Shown here: positions 7,660 through 16,629 of the stretch, piece after piece
Position numbering within the stretch: position 1 is the first letter of the stretch
Layout: each line of letters starts with the position of its first letter
Origin: Anaerostipes sp.
GTDB taxonomy: Bacteria; Bacillota; Clostridia; Lachnospirales; Lachnospiraceae
DNA: 47,685 nt
Assembly (NCBI GenBank): GCA_028704435.1
Contig: JAQWFL010000020.1
Coordinates: 1 to 47,685, forward strand
Direction: 5' to 3'
Notes under the pieces: model-generated
Databases searched by the model: none
Told to the model about the DNA's origin: nothing
The model's input: the letters and a program-made list of their open reading frames with translations, nothing else
Program-made: the position numbers and the translations under genes

Positions 7660-7693
7660 AAAAAGATATCCACATCAAACTGGATATCTTTTT
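7660..7693. terminator. Bidirectional terminator
   Basis: AAAAAGATATCCA (7660-7672) and TGGATATCTTTTT (7681-7693) form a perfect 13-bp stem with a T-run in both directions. It serves the convergent genes ending at 7654 (+) and 7708 (-). Confidence 0.92.
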
Positions 7694-7707
7694 GTGTTAT
7701 ATTATAA

Positions 7708-8136
7708 TTATTCTTCGTCTTGTTGATCCGTTGCTTTGAAAACTAGAAATTTACTAATAAAATAGTTGACTACAACGACAATGAACTGTGTTTCTAGCTT
7801 GGCAAGCCATTTACTTTGATGAATAAGCTCCACACAAAGAGATACACCACCAACTTCAATTACCATTGTGGAAAGCCTTCCAATAACAAAACGGTAAAAC
7901 TCTACCCATACTTGGTGGAAGCTATTACAGGATGACATAAATACAAACAGTTTATTTACAAAAAATGCAAAGACAATAGCACATGCAACTGATATAATAT
8001 TACTTAGGGTATAGTTCATATGTCCTATGTATACTAAGGCATTGAAGATTATTAGGTTTACTAATGTGCTTAATACACCAAAGAACAGATAGCGCATGGC
8101 ACGATTGTTCCAAAGCTTTTTAATTAAATTTATCAT
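7708..8136 (-). CDS. GtrA/GtcA-family membrane protein
   Basis: A small membrane protein of 142 residues with four predicted helices and the GtrA opening RYLFFGVLSTLVNLIIF, then a second conserved block ending in NYFISKFLVFK. GtrA proteins are thought to flip undecaprenyl-phosphate sugars outward for transfer to wall polymers. I chose the start at 8136 because AAGGAG (complement of 8147-8152) lies 10 nt upstream; the ATG at 8145 leaves only one base. It is the only minus-strand gene inside the glycosylation block, between its likely partners GtrB (6737) and YfhO (8229). Confidence 0.9.
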   Translation of the reverse strand: MINLIKKLWNNRAMRYLFFGVLSTLVNLIIFNALVYIGHMNYTLSNIISVACAIVFAFFVNKLFVFMSSCNSFHQVWVEFYRFVIGRLSTMVIEVGGVSLCVELIHQSKWLAKLETQFIVVVVNYFISKFLVFKATDQQDEE

Positions 8137-8167
8137 AGATTTCATTCTCCTTATAACTTTAACAATC

Positions 8168-8196
8168 ATAATATAAAAATGAATATTTTTCAACAA
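8168..8196 (-). promoter_or_regulatory. Promoter of the GtrA gene
   Basis: On the minus strand, TTGTTG (8191-8196) is 17 bp from TATTAT (8168-8173). Confidence 0.5.
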
Positions 8197-8228
8197 ATTC
8201 AACAAAATAACTTAAAAAGGGTGGCAGC

Positions 8229-10895
8229 ATGTTTAATACGCATAAAAGGCAAAAATATTACTTATTATATACAGGAATTTTTCTACTTCTGATTTTTGTG
8301 GCATTTCTTCCATTTATTCTTGAGAATAAGACTTTCATATGGGGGACAGGAGTAGAAGATGGATTGAGCCAGCATTTTTCTGCACTGGTCTATTGGGGAC
8401 AGTATTTAAGAAGGTTTGCAAGCAACGTAGTTCAAGGCAAATTCTATCTTCCTATGTGGAATATGAATTTAGGATATGGAGCAGATATTTTGCAAACTTT
8501 GAATTATTATGCCATTGGCGATCCACTGAATCTGGTTTATGGACTAGTGCCAACAAAATATATGGAGTATGCATATGATGCTATGATTTTGCTAAGAATG
8601 TATTTGGCAGGATTTTGTTTTATGCTTTATACAAAGAAGATGAAGCTTCACGATTATTCTTCTATATTAGGAGCTATTGTGTATGTATTTTGTGGTTTCG
8701 TATTTCATTTAGGAATCAGACATCCGTTTTTCTTAAATCCAATGATTTATTATCCCTTATTCTGTCTTGGAATTGAGAAAATATATCGAAAAGAAAAACC
8801 ATATTTATTTATTGGGGTAACAGCAGTTGCAGCTATTAGCAACTTTTATTTTCTATATATGCTTACAATTCTTGCTGTTTTATATGCATGGATTCGGTTT
8901 TATTATTATGAAACAGAACATAGAATTAAGGCATTTGGAAAGACAATGTTTAAATTTGGATTATATTATATAATTGGAATATGCATGTCAGCAGTGATAC
9001 TTCTTCCGTCAGTTTTAGGCTTTCTTGGAAATGGAAGAGGAACAGGCGGGGTTAAGATTACAAGTCTCCTTGCATATCCAGTAAGATTCTATGTGATGCT
9101 GGCAGAAAATATGATTGCATATGGAAATAGTGGACACAACACCAATGCAGGATTTATTCCAATTGCAGGAATTGCAATCGCGTTGCTCCTTTCTTCGGAG
9201 CGGATGAGGCATAAACGTTATAAGATTGCTGTGCTGGGATGTTTGTTTGCTCTGTGTTGCCCTTTGATTGGATATGTTTTAAATGGAATGTCATATGCCT
9301 CTAATCGATGGGGATTTGCTTTTGGATTTTATGTGGCTATGCTAGTGGCGGAGATGTATCCGTGGTTTTTTGTTATGACCAAAAAACAATTACTTCGAAT
9401 CCTTGGAATTATAGTGTTTTATATAGGAATTATTATATTTGGAGAATTCTATAATACAATGTTTAGTAACCCTGGTGCTTTTGTGGCAGGAGGGTTATTA
9501 TTTCTATTTTATTTGTTATTTGTAGTATTTCAATGGAAGGGAATTCACTATAAGAATCATATGGTACGAATACTTGTTATGGCTTTGGTCATTGCTGGCG
9601 TTGGAATTCATGGATATTATCGATTCAGCCCAGGTCAGGGAAATTATGTATCTGATTTTATTACAAGAGGGAAAGCAGTCAGTACATTAAAAAGTCAATC
9701 ATGCAAGATGCTAAAAGATGTAAAAGATAATGGATTGTATCGGGTTCATGGAGAATCCCAATCATATAAAAATTATGGGATTTTAAATGAGTTGAATACA
9801 ATTTCAGGATATTACAGTATTTTGGATGGAAATGTAGCAGAGAGTTTGAAAAGTTACCAGACTCTGGGTATGCAGTATTCTGATAAATTTAAAGGTCTAG
9901 ATGGAAGAACTGGACTTTTAAGCTTGGCGAGTGTGAAGTATATGTCAGTAGATACAGGGGATAAAAGTGCAATTCCAGATGGATTTACAAAGGTAGAGGA
10001 AAAGGATGGCGTTGCATTGTACCGTAATCCCTATGCACTGCCATTTGGGTACACCTATAGTAAATATATTCGAGAAAAGCAGTATGAGGCTTTAAATGGA
10101 GTAGGACGGGAACAGTCCATGCTTCAGTATGGAGTGGTAGAGGATAATATTTCCTCTTTATCTCAGGGATCTGTATCAGAGGGGGTAAACGTCGAGACCC
10201 TGATTTTTTCACAGAAACATATTCGAACTCAAAAATCAAAAATGATAAGTAAAGTTCATATTCCAAAACATAAAGGGCAGACAGCATACTTGTATTTTCA
10301 CAATTTGAAATTTACCCATATAAAAGCGGGGAAGAAGATGGAGTGGCTGGAAGGAAGTGGTGCAACAAAGGGAATTGTTGTGACACAAAATGGAGTCAGT
10401 CGTAATATTTATATTCAAGGAGAAGACAGCCCATATTATTTTGGACGGGATGATTATATGATCCCAGTAGAAGAAGGAAATGTTACATTAGAATACTTAT
10501 CAAAAGGTGATTATAACATTGATGATTTAAGAATTGTAATGACTGATTCTAAGAAAACAAAAGAGTATCTTGCGGCAAGAAAAATGAATTCCTTGAAGAA
10601 CATAAAATACAAGGACAATCATTTTTCTGGGAATATTACTGTAAATAAACCAAAGCTTCTTTGTATTACCATTCCTTATGGAAAGGGATGGAGTGCAAAG
10701 GTAGATGGTAAAGAAACAAAGATATTAAAAACCAACGGAATGTATATGGGAGTGGTTTTGGAAAAAGGAAATCATAAGATACAACTTCATTATGAAACTC
10801 CAGGAATTAGAATTGGTTTTATCATAAGTATGATAGGATTTATATTATTTGGAGTTGTGGCGTGGATGCAGCATAAAAGAAGAGATTTTGAGTAA
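8229..10895 (+). CDS. yfhO: YfhO-family membrane glycosyltransferase
   Basis: An 888-residue protein of the YfhO family. The first half carries about a dozen membrane helices with the family features WGTGVEDGLSQH near residue 40, PMWNMNLGYG and YVFCGFVFH. Residues about 480-850 form an extracellular domain with GLYRVHGESQSYKNYG, VKYMSVDT and a late beta-rich segment (PYGKGWSAKVDGKETK). One helix closes the C terminus. In Bacillus subtilis, YfhO works with CsbB and GtcA to glycosylate lipoteichoic acid outside the cell, and the same three families sit side by side here. It is probably a GT-C-like enzyme taking a polyprenyl-phosphate sugar as donor. The ribosome site is AAGGGTGG. Its stop codon lies in the loop of a terminator. 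Confidence 0.88.
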   Translation: MFNTHKRQKYYLLYTGIFLLLIFVAFLPFILENKTFIWGTGVEDGLSQHFSALVYWGQYLRRFASNVVQGKFYLPMWNMNLGYGADILQTLNYYAIGDPLNLVYGLVPTKYMEYAYDAMILLRMYLAGFCFMLYTKKMKLHDYSSILGAIVYVFCGFVFHLGIRHPFFLNPMIYYPLFCLGIEKIYRKEKPYLFIGVTAVAAISNFYFLYMLTILAVLYAWIRFYYYETEHRIKAFGKTMFKFGLYYIIGICMSAVILLPSVLGFLGNGRGTGGVKITSLLAYPVRFYVMLAENMIAYGNSGHNTNAGFIPIAGIAIALLLSSERMRHKRYKIAVLGCLFALCCPLIGYVLNGMSYASNRWGFAFGFYVAMLVAEMYPWFFVMTKKQLLRILGIIVFYIGIIIFGEFYNTMFSNPGAFVAGGLLFLFYLLFVVFQWKGIHYKNHMVRILVMALVIAGVGIHGYYRFSPGQGNYVSDFITRGKAVSTLKSQSCKMLKDVKDNGLYRVHGESQSYKNYGILNELNTISGYYSILDGNVAESLKSYQTLGMQYSDKFKGLDGRTGLLSLASVKYMSVDTGDKSAIPDGFTKVEEKDGVALYRNPYALPFGYTYSKYIREKQYEALNGVGREQSMLQYGVVEDNISSLSQGSVSEGVNVETLIFSQKHIRTQKSKMISKVHIPKHKGQTAYLYFHNLKFTHIKAGKKMEWLEGSGATKGIVVTQNGVSRNIYIQGEDSPYYFGRDDYMIPVEEGNVTLEYLSKGDYNIDDLRIVMTDSKKTKEYLAARKMNSLKNIKYKDNHFSGNITVNKPKLLCITIPYGKGWSAKVDGKETKILKTNGMYMGVVLEKGNHKIQLHYETPGIRIGFIISMIGFILFGVVAWMQHKRRDFE

Positions 10896-10925
10896 AATCA
10901 AAATCTTTTCTTTTCTTTTTTTTGA
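10875..10925 (+). terminator. Terminator overlapping the yfhO stop codon
   Basis: AAAGAAGAGATTTTGA (10876-10891) pairs with TCAAAATCTTTTCTTT (10898-10913), with one G-U, then a T-rich tail. The TAA stop (10893-10895) is in the 6-nt loop. Confidence 0.88.
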
Positions 10926-10943
10926 AAAAATATTGATTGAGGG

Positions 10944-10972
10944 TTGACAAAAGAGTCAAATATGTATAAAAT
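10944..10972 (+). promoter_or_regulatory. Promoter of the 3D-domain gene
   Basis: Consensus TTGACA (10944-10949), a 17-bp spacer and TAAAAT (10967-10972). TATAAA at 10965 is an overlapping alternative. Confidence 0.7.
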
Positions 10973-10982
10973 GTGAATTAGT

Positions 10983-10999
10983 TGTTACAGAAATGTTAC
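10983..10999 (+). promoter_or_regulatory. WalR-type box (full consensus match)
   Basis: TGTTAC-AGAAA-TGTTAC matches TGTWAH-N5-TGTWAH at every defined base. It starts 10 nt after the -10, near the likely start site. Confidence 0.65.
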
Positions 11000-11065
11000 A
11001 GAGTTTAAGAAAATAATAACAAAAGGATGATACATAAATGTATCTAGAATAGAAATGAGGAAAGT

Positions 11066-11476
11066 ATGAAATTATTAAAGTTAAAGAAAGTAAAATTATT
11101 AGTCCTGACCATGATGTTTATGTTAATTGCTGGTTTCACTTTTACAGGATCCACATCAACCCAAGCAAAAGCAAAGAAGGTAACATATCTTGGAAAGTAT
11201 AAGTTGACTGCTTATTGTGGATGCCGAAGTTGTAGTGGAGGATGGGGAAACAGAACCGCATCAGGAAAGAAAGCAAAAGCTGGAAGAACCATTGCAGTTG
11301 ATAAAAGAAAAATCAAGTTAGGAACCAAGGTTAAGATTAAAGGAAAAACATATGTGGCAGAAGATGTAGGTGGAGGAGTAAAAGGAAAGCATATTGACAT
11401 TTACTTTACATCACATAAAAAGGTTAAAAAGTTTGGACGTAAAAACAATATTAAAGTATACAAAATTAAGAAATAA
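11066..11476 (+). CDS. Secreted 3D-domain protein (YocH/YabE type)
   Basis: A 136-residue exported protein. The signal peptide spans residues 1-36, with likely cleavage near AKA. The rest is a 3D domain, the double-psi beta-barrel of MltA-like lytic transglycosylases and resuscitation factors, with its three conserved aspartates at Asp79 (IAVDK), Asp100 (VAEDVGG) and Asp111 (HIDIYF). It also has the LTAYCGC and TASG motifs. It carries no LysM or G5 wall-binding domain, so it is a minimal version; Lys and Arg richness may provide wall affinity. It is probably a muralytic or wall-growth enzyme. The upstream box fits control by WalR, which governs the 3D protein YocH in Bacillus. Confidence 0.9.
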   Translation: MKLLKLKKVKLLVLTMMFMLIAGFTFTGSTSTQAKAKKVTYLGKYKLTAYCGCRSCSGGWGNRTASGKKAKAGRTIAVDKRKIKLGTKVKIKGKTYVAEDVGGGVKGKHIDIYFTSHKKVKKFGRKNNIKVYKIKK

Positions 11477-11484
11477 ATAAGGAG

Positions 11485-11526
11485 GAGAGTGCGATTTAGG
11501 GAACAAACTAGGTTGCTCTCTTTTTT
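11485..11526 (+). terminator. Terminator after the 3D-domain gene
   Basis: GAGAG (11485-11489) pairs with CTCTC (11516-11520), extended by G-U pairs, and a run of six Ts follows. The stem is short and the loop long, so strength is uncertain. Confidence 0.55.
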
Positions 11527-11541
11527 CCTATATGATAAAAT
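11513..11541 (+). promoter_or_regulatory. Promoter of galE
   Basis: TTGCTC (11513-11518), a 17-bp spacer and TAAAAT (11536-11541) preceded by TGa. It overlaps the 3' arm of the upstream terminator. Confidence 0.55.
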
Positions 11542-11600
11542 GTAAGTAATTGTGAAAAAAGTTACGAAAAGAATAAGCCCATTAAAGGAGGCAAAAACAT

Positions 11601-12617
11601 ATGAAGATTCTATTAGCAGGTGGAGCAGGATATATTGGTTCTCATACAGCAACGGAGCTGCTTTGTGCAGGACATGAAGTGGTTATTTTAGATAATTACA
11701 GCAATAGCTGCCCGGAATCAACAAAGAGAGTAGAAGAGATTACTGGAAAGACAATTGTTTCTTACGAAGGAGACATTAAAGATCACAGCGTTGTGACTAA
11801 GGTTTTTTCTGAACATAAGATTGACTGTGTCATTCATTTTGCTGGCTTAAAGGCGGTGGGGGAATCCGTTGAGAAACCATTGATGTATTACCGCAATAAC
11901 ATCGATACTACTTTGACCCTATTAGAATGTATGAAAGAAGCAGGGGTGCATCAGTTTGTATTCTCATCTTCAGCAACTGTTTATGGAGAAGACAATGCAG
12001 TTCCGAATATTGAGACTATGAAGAGAGGAACCTGCTCGAATCCTTATGGATGGACAAAAGTGATGATGGAACAGATTTTAGAAGATACGGCAAAAGCTGA
12101 TTCAGAATTAAAAGTTGTACTTCTTCGTTATTTTAACCCAATCGGTGCTCATGAATCAGGGAAAATTGGGGAAGATCCACAGGGAATTCCAAACAACTTG
12201 ATGCCATATCTTTCTCAGGTAGCAGTGGGACGAAGAGAGAAGCTTACTATCTTTGGGAATGATTATGATACACCAGATGGAACGTGCAGACGTGACTATA
12301 TTCATGTTATGGATTTGGCCAATGCTCATTTGAAGGCGGTAGAATATGCGAATAAAGCACAGGCAGGGGTTGAGATTATCAATCTTGGAACAGGCGTGCC
12401 TTATAGTGTGTTAGATATGGTCAAAGCATTTGAAAAGGTAAATAATATTAAATTAAACTATGAATTCGGACCGCGACGTGACGGAGATTTACAGGATTGC
12501 TGGGCCAATGCAGATAAGGCAGCAAAGGTTCTTGGATGGAGTGCAAAGCGCAACCTTGAAGATATGTGTAAAGATACATGGAATTGGCAGAAACATAATC
12601 CAAATGGATATCGATAG
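11601..12617 (+). CDS. galE: UDP-glucose 4-epimerase
   Basis: Interconverts UDP-glucose and UDP-galactose with bound NAD. The 338-residue length is typical. The N-terminal Rossmann motif GGAGYIGSH is at residues 7-15, catalytic Ser124 lies in SSSATVYG, and the YxxxK pair is Tyr149/Lys153 (PYGWTK). RYFNPIGAH and RRDYIHVMDLA follow as in GalE. An AGGAGG site precedes the ATG. With Glf next door and GalU in the downstream operon, the likely chain is glucose-1-phosphate to UDP-glucose, UDP-galactopyranose and then UDP-galactofuranose for a surface polymer. Confidence 0.96.
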   Translation: MKILLAGGAGYIGSHTATELLCAGHEVVILDNYSNSCPESTKRVEEITGKTIVSYEGDIKDHSVVTKVFSEHKIDCVIHFAGLKAVGESVEKPLMYYRNNIDTTLTLLECMKEAGVHQFVFSSSATVYGEDNAVPNIETMKRGTCSNPYGWTKVMMEQILEDTAKADSELKVVLLRYFNPIGAHESGKIGEDPQGIPNNLMPYLSQVAVGRREKLTIFGNDYDTPDGTCRRDYIHVMDLANAHLKAVEYANKAQAGVEIINLGTGVPYSVLDMVKAFEKVNNIKLNYEFGPRRDGDLQDCWANADKAAKVLGWSAKRNLEDMCKDTWNWQKHNPNGYR

Positions 12618-12640
12618 AAGAAACAGGAATCAATAGGAAT

Positions 12641-12673
12641 AAGCCAGTTGACTTTAATGGGTTGACTGGCTTT
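12641..12673 (+). terminator. Hairpin between galE and glf, weak terminator
   Basis: AAGCCAGTTGAC (12641-12652) pairs with GTTGACTGGCTT (12661-12672), including two G-U pairs. Only three Ts follow before a C, so read-through into glf is likely. Confidence 0.5.
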
Positions 12674-12702
12674 CAAAAATGTTATAGAAGTAGGAGAAGA
12701 CT

Positions 12703-13830
12703 ATGAAGCAGTATGATTATTTAGTTGTTGGATCAGGACTATATGGAGCTGTATTTGCAAGAGAAGCAAAAAGAGCAGGAAAGAAAGTGTTGGTAATTGA
12801 TAGACGTCCTAATATTGCAGGAAATATCTTTACAGAAGAAATAGAAGAAATTAATGTGCACAAATATGGTGCGCATATTTTTCATACAAACAATAAAAAG
12901 GTGTGGAATTATATTACTCAATTCGCAGAATTCAATCGGTTTACCAACTCTCCAGTTGCAAACTACAAGGGAGAATTATATTCTCTGCCATTTAATATGT
13001 ACACATTTAATAAGATGTGGGGAGTGGTGACACCAAAAGAGGCAAAGGAAAAGATTGAGGAGCAAAAGAAGGCAGCAGGAATTTTAGAGCCTAAAAATTT
13101 AGAACAGCAGGCTATTAGTCTGGTAGGAACAGATATTTATGAGAAATTAATCAAGGGATATACAGAAAAGCAATGGGGAAGACCTTGTGATCAGTTGCCA
13201 GCATTTATTATCAAAAGACTTCCAGTTCGATTAACCTTTGATAACAATTATTTTAATGCATTGTATCAGGGAATTCCAATGGGTGGATATACGAAGATGA
13301 TAGAGCGTATGCTAGATGGAATTGAAGTTCAAACAGGTGTTGATTATCTTGAGAGAAAAGATGAGTTGGACAAGATAGCTCACAAGGTTATATATACTGG
13401 TGCTATTGATGAATATTTTAATTATAAACTAGGAGAGTTAGAATATCGTTCTGTTCGATTTGAGACAGAAGTTTTAGATGAACCTAATTTCCAAGGGAAT
13501 GCGGCGGTGAACTATACAGATGCAGAGACACCATGGACACGTATCATTGAACATAAATGGTTTGAGTTTGGAACACAACCAAAGACAGTTATTAGCCGAG
13601 AGTATAGTTCCGAGTGGAAACTTGGTGATGAGCCATATTATCCAGTGAATGATGAAAAAAATGGGAAACTGTATGAGGAATATAAGGTATTATCGAAGAA
13701 AGAGGAAAATGTTATCTTTGGGGGAAGATTAGGCGAATATAAGTATTATGACATGGACGCAGTGATTGCCTCTGCGCTAGAGATGTGTGAGAAAGAAATA
13801 GTGCATAAGATCCAAAATAGGGGAAGATAA
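12703..13830 (+). CDS. glf: UDP-galactopyranose mutase
   Basis: A flavoenzyme of 375 residues that converts UDP-galactopyranose to UDP-galactofuranose. The FAD-binding start is DYLVVGSGLYGAVFA followed by the acidic VIDRR. The family motifs KYGAHIFHTN, EKQWGRP and RLPVRLTFDNNYF are intact, as are the PYYPVND and GGRLGEYKYYDMD stretches near the C terminus. An AGGAG site lies upstream. Its stop overlaps the first base of the next gene's ATG (TAATG), which implies translational coupling with the polymerase-like gene. It shows that galactofuranose is probably part of the surface polymer made here. Confidence 0.96.
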   Translation: MKQYDYLVVGSGLYGAVFAREAKRAGKKVLVIDRRPNIAGNIFTEEIEEINVHKYGAHIFHTNNKKVWNYITQFAEFNRFTNSPVANYKGELYSLPFNMYTFNKMWGVVTPKEAKEKIEEQKKAAGILEPKNLEQQAISLVGTDIYEKLIKGYTEKQWGRPCDQLPAFIIKRLPVRLTFDNNYFNALYQGIPMGGYTKMIERMLDGIEVQTGVDYLERKDELDKIAHKVIYTGAIDEYFNYKLGELEYRSVRFETEVLDEPNFQGNAAVNYTDAETPWTRIIEHKWFEFGTQPKTVISREYSSEWKLGDEPYYPVNDEKNGKLYEEYKVLSKKEENVIFGGRLGEYKYYDMDAVIASALEMCEKEIVHKIQNRGR

Positions 13831-15024
13831 TGAGCTTAAAAAATGATAGGGTACAAAAAATTGCAGAATGGTTGTTTTTACTAGGAATTACTCTATATAC
13901 TGGTTATTACTATATTTATATATGTCATTTTTGGAAATTAGAAAAAATCCTATAGATATGATGAATTTAAAAAGATACTTGTATATTGCACTTATATGTA
14001 TGGCGTTAAAGATTATACTTACAATATGGCAATACACTCATTATGAAATTCTGTTTGTAATCATAAGGAATGCTCTATTATTTTTATGTTGGAGATATTC
14101 AAGAAGTATTGATTTTATAATTAATTTCTTGCTTTTAGTTGGTGTGAAAAATATGGATTCAAAGAGAGTAATTAAATCCATGCTGCTTGCAGGAATTATA
14201 GGTGTGGTCTATGGATTAACAATAGCATTTATAACTAACCCAGAATCCATATCTGTGACTAGAAATTTTGGAAGAGGAGTTGTCGAGACACGATATCGGT
14301 TTTCAACATGGCACGCAAATACATGTCATTTAGTTTTTACCACATTAATAACATTTTTCTTATATGCATATTATCGTTCGTGTAATGTATTTGCGTATGG
14401 GGTTATGCTATTTATAAATCAAGAGCTATTTCAATTAACTAGATCACGAACGGGATTAATAAGTGGTATTATTTCAATTTTAATGTTTTGTATTTTAAAA
14501 TATGGACGAATATTGTTTAAGTTTAAGGGAATCCCTGTGTTGTTTGAATTACTGAATATAGGAGTTATACTAGGTAGTTTATATTTTGGGTTTGTTGCAA
14601 ATACTAATTTTAAATGGTATCAGTTCATAGATGGGATGATAACAGGCAGATTATCGATTGTTAAACGATGTATTGAAGAAAGTGGGTATCATTTATTTGG
14701 AAGTCCTATGGGTGGAAAGTATGTGGGTATGGGGTATTTACGCAACAGGTATCTGGGTATGTAACTGAACTGGGTTTTCTAAGGATGCTTCTTGAGTATT
14801 GCCCAATTATATTAATATGTGTATGTGTGATTCTATTTGTTGCCACATGGAAATTATATTACATCAATAATTATGAGGGCATGATATTTTTCGCAGTATG
14901 TTTATTAAGTTTTTCAGTTGAAGCTTATTATCCAGCAACTTACAATCCAATTCCGCTTGTGATGGGAGTTGGATTATTTAACAATATAAAAGTAAGGAAG
15001 AAGAAAGATGAAAAAACAAAGTAA
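13830..15024 (+). pseudogene. Wzy/O-antigen-ligase-like membrane polymerase, two frameshifts
   Basis: Three reading frames together give one plausible protein of about 397 residues. Frame 3 starts at 13830 with MSLKNDRVQK (coupled to glf) and must move to frame 2 near T5 (13928-13932) to continue with FLEIRKNP. It then needs frame 1 near G4 (14731-14734) to continue with SGYVTELGFLRMLLEY. Each shift is repaired by adding one base in the run. The product is a polytopic membrane protein with Wzy-type features: WHANTCHL, LTRSRTG, a TGR motif, HLFGSPMGG, then the DSGY-like SGY. Wzy enzymes polymerise lipid-linked repeat units outside the cell. It is either a decayed gene or a sequence error. Read alone, the middle frame gives a 298-residue fragment at 13868-14764. 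Confidence 0.7.
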
Positions 15025-16629
15025 AAATATAATAGTTGGAATTATAGCATTGTTATTTTCTGCGTGTCAATTGGTTGCAGAGAGTTATGACAAAACAAAT
15101 TCATGGAGTATGATAGTAGGAAGTAATTCGAGAATTATAATATCTAGTATCAAATTTATTATAATTTCCATATTTACTATTGTGTGTGTGAAGTTAATTT
15201 ATTACATATTTTCTCGATTCAAAAATAAAAAGGAACAAGCAAATAAAATTGAGAATATAATATTTGACAAGTATCCCAAGTTATTGACAACTATTATTTT
15301 AATTGTATTTTGGATTCCAAATTACATATTTTATTTTCCTGGGGTATTAACTTATGATGCAATACGACAGTATAAAGAATTTTTTTCACAGGCGTTGACA
15401 AATCATCATCCTGTTTTAACAACAATTATCGAAGCCGAATTTGTTAAGCTAGGTATGATGATGGGAAATCAGCAGATAGGAATCGCATTGTATTTAATCT
15501 TAGTATTAGTTGTCACAACATTTATACTTTCCATCGGTTTTTCGTGGATGAAAAAAAGGAAGGTATATTACATTGTACGTTGGATGATGCTGGTATTTTT
15601 TTGTATCCTACCTATTTGGTCTGCCTATGCGAGAACAGTGGTGAAAGACTCTTTATTCTATCCAGTATTTTTTTTATATACAATTTTTTTCTTTGATTTT
15701 ATTTTGGCGTATGAAAGTAAAATTGAAAAGAAAACCTGGATTAAATATATTGCGTGTAGCTTGTGTTTGCCATTGGTACGACATAATGGTTGGTATGTAG
15801 TAATTGGTACTTTGCTAATATTATTATTTTGGTGCAAAAAAATCAGAAAAAAGATTTTTATCATTTCTCTTTTCTTTTTGTTTTTATTCAAAGGCTATAA
15901 TGGTATACTTTTACCAAGGTTGAATGTTGCAGATGGAGGGAAGCAAGAAATGTTGTCTATTCCTTTTCAGCAGACAGCAAGATATATTAAATATTATAGA
16001 GATGAAGTGACAGATCAAGAAAAAAAATCAATTAACAAAGTGTTGGATTACAATCACATATGGAAAGTGTATAATCCTAATTTATCAGATCCAGTAAAAG
16101 GAACATACAAAAAAACGATGAATATTTAAAAGACTATTTTAGAGTATGGTTAAAACAATTTAAGAAACATCCAGCAATATATATTCAAGCAACATTGAAT
16201 GGTACGTATGGATATTATGGATATAAAAGAGATATAAAACATCCGAATGGATATTATGAACAACCAACATATAATGATCTATATAATAAATATTACAAAA
16301 TAACCTGGAATAAATCGACGGAAAAAATCAGGCAGGTATTTTATAAAATAGTGACGGTTGTGTTTGAAAAATCGCCATTTAAAATTTTTCAACAACCAAT
16401 GTTGTATACATGGATGTATGTTGCTATGTTTGTAAGTGTTTTGTTGAGTGAAAAAATGCGTAAATATTGGATTGTTTTTATTCCAATCATTGTATTATAT
16501 GCTATTTGTTTTGCATCTCCTGTAAATGGAGATATAAGATATATGTTACCTATTATGAGTACCGGTTTGCTATATCTTGGTTTTATATTCCGAGATAAGG
16601 TTAAAGAAGGAGAAGTTAATGATGAATGA
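15008..16629 (+). pseudogene. DUF6020-like membrane protein, frameshifted paralogue of the 4865 gene
   Basis: The first part (15008-16129) matches the protein at 4865 in order: SYDKTNSWSMIVGSNSR, a YDAIRQ motif, TNHHPVLT, VKDSLFYP, GGKQEMLSIPFQQTARY and LSDPVKGTYKK. It then stops. The rest is intact in the next frame to 16629 (DYFRVWLKQFKKHPAIYIQATLNG, SPVNGDIRYMLPI). The break is at a run of seven As (16109-16115). Eight As, or a -1 ribosomal slip on A-AAA-AAC, would restore one protein of about 540 residues. The start at 15008 overlaps the end of the previous gene. Its likely role is sugar transfer at the membrane, as for its paralogue. Confidence 0.75.
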
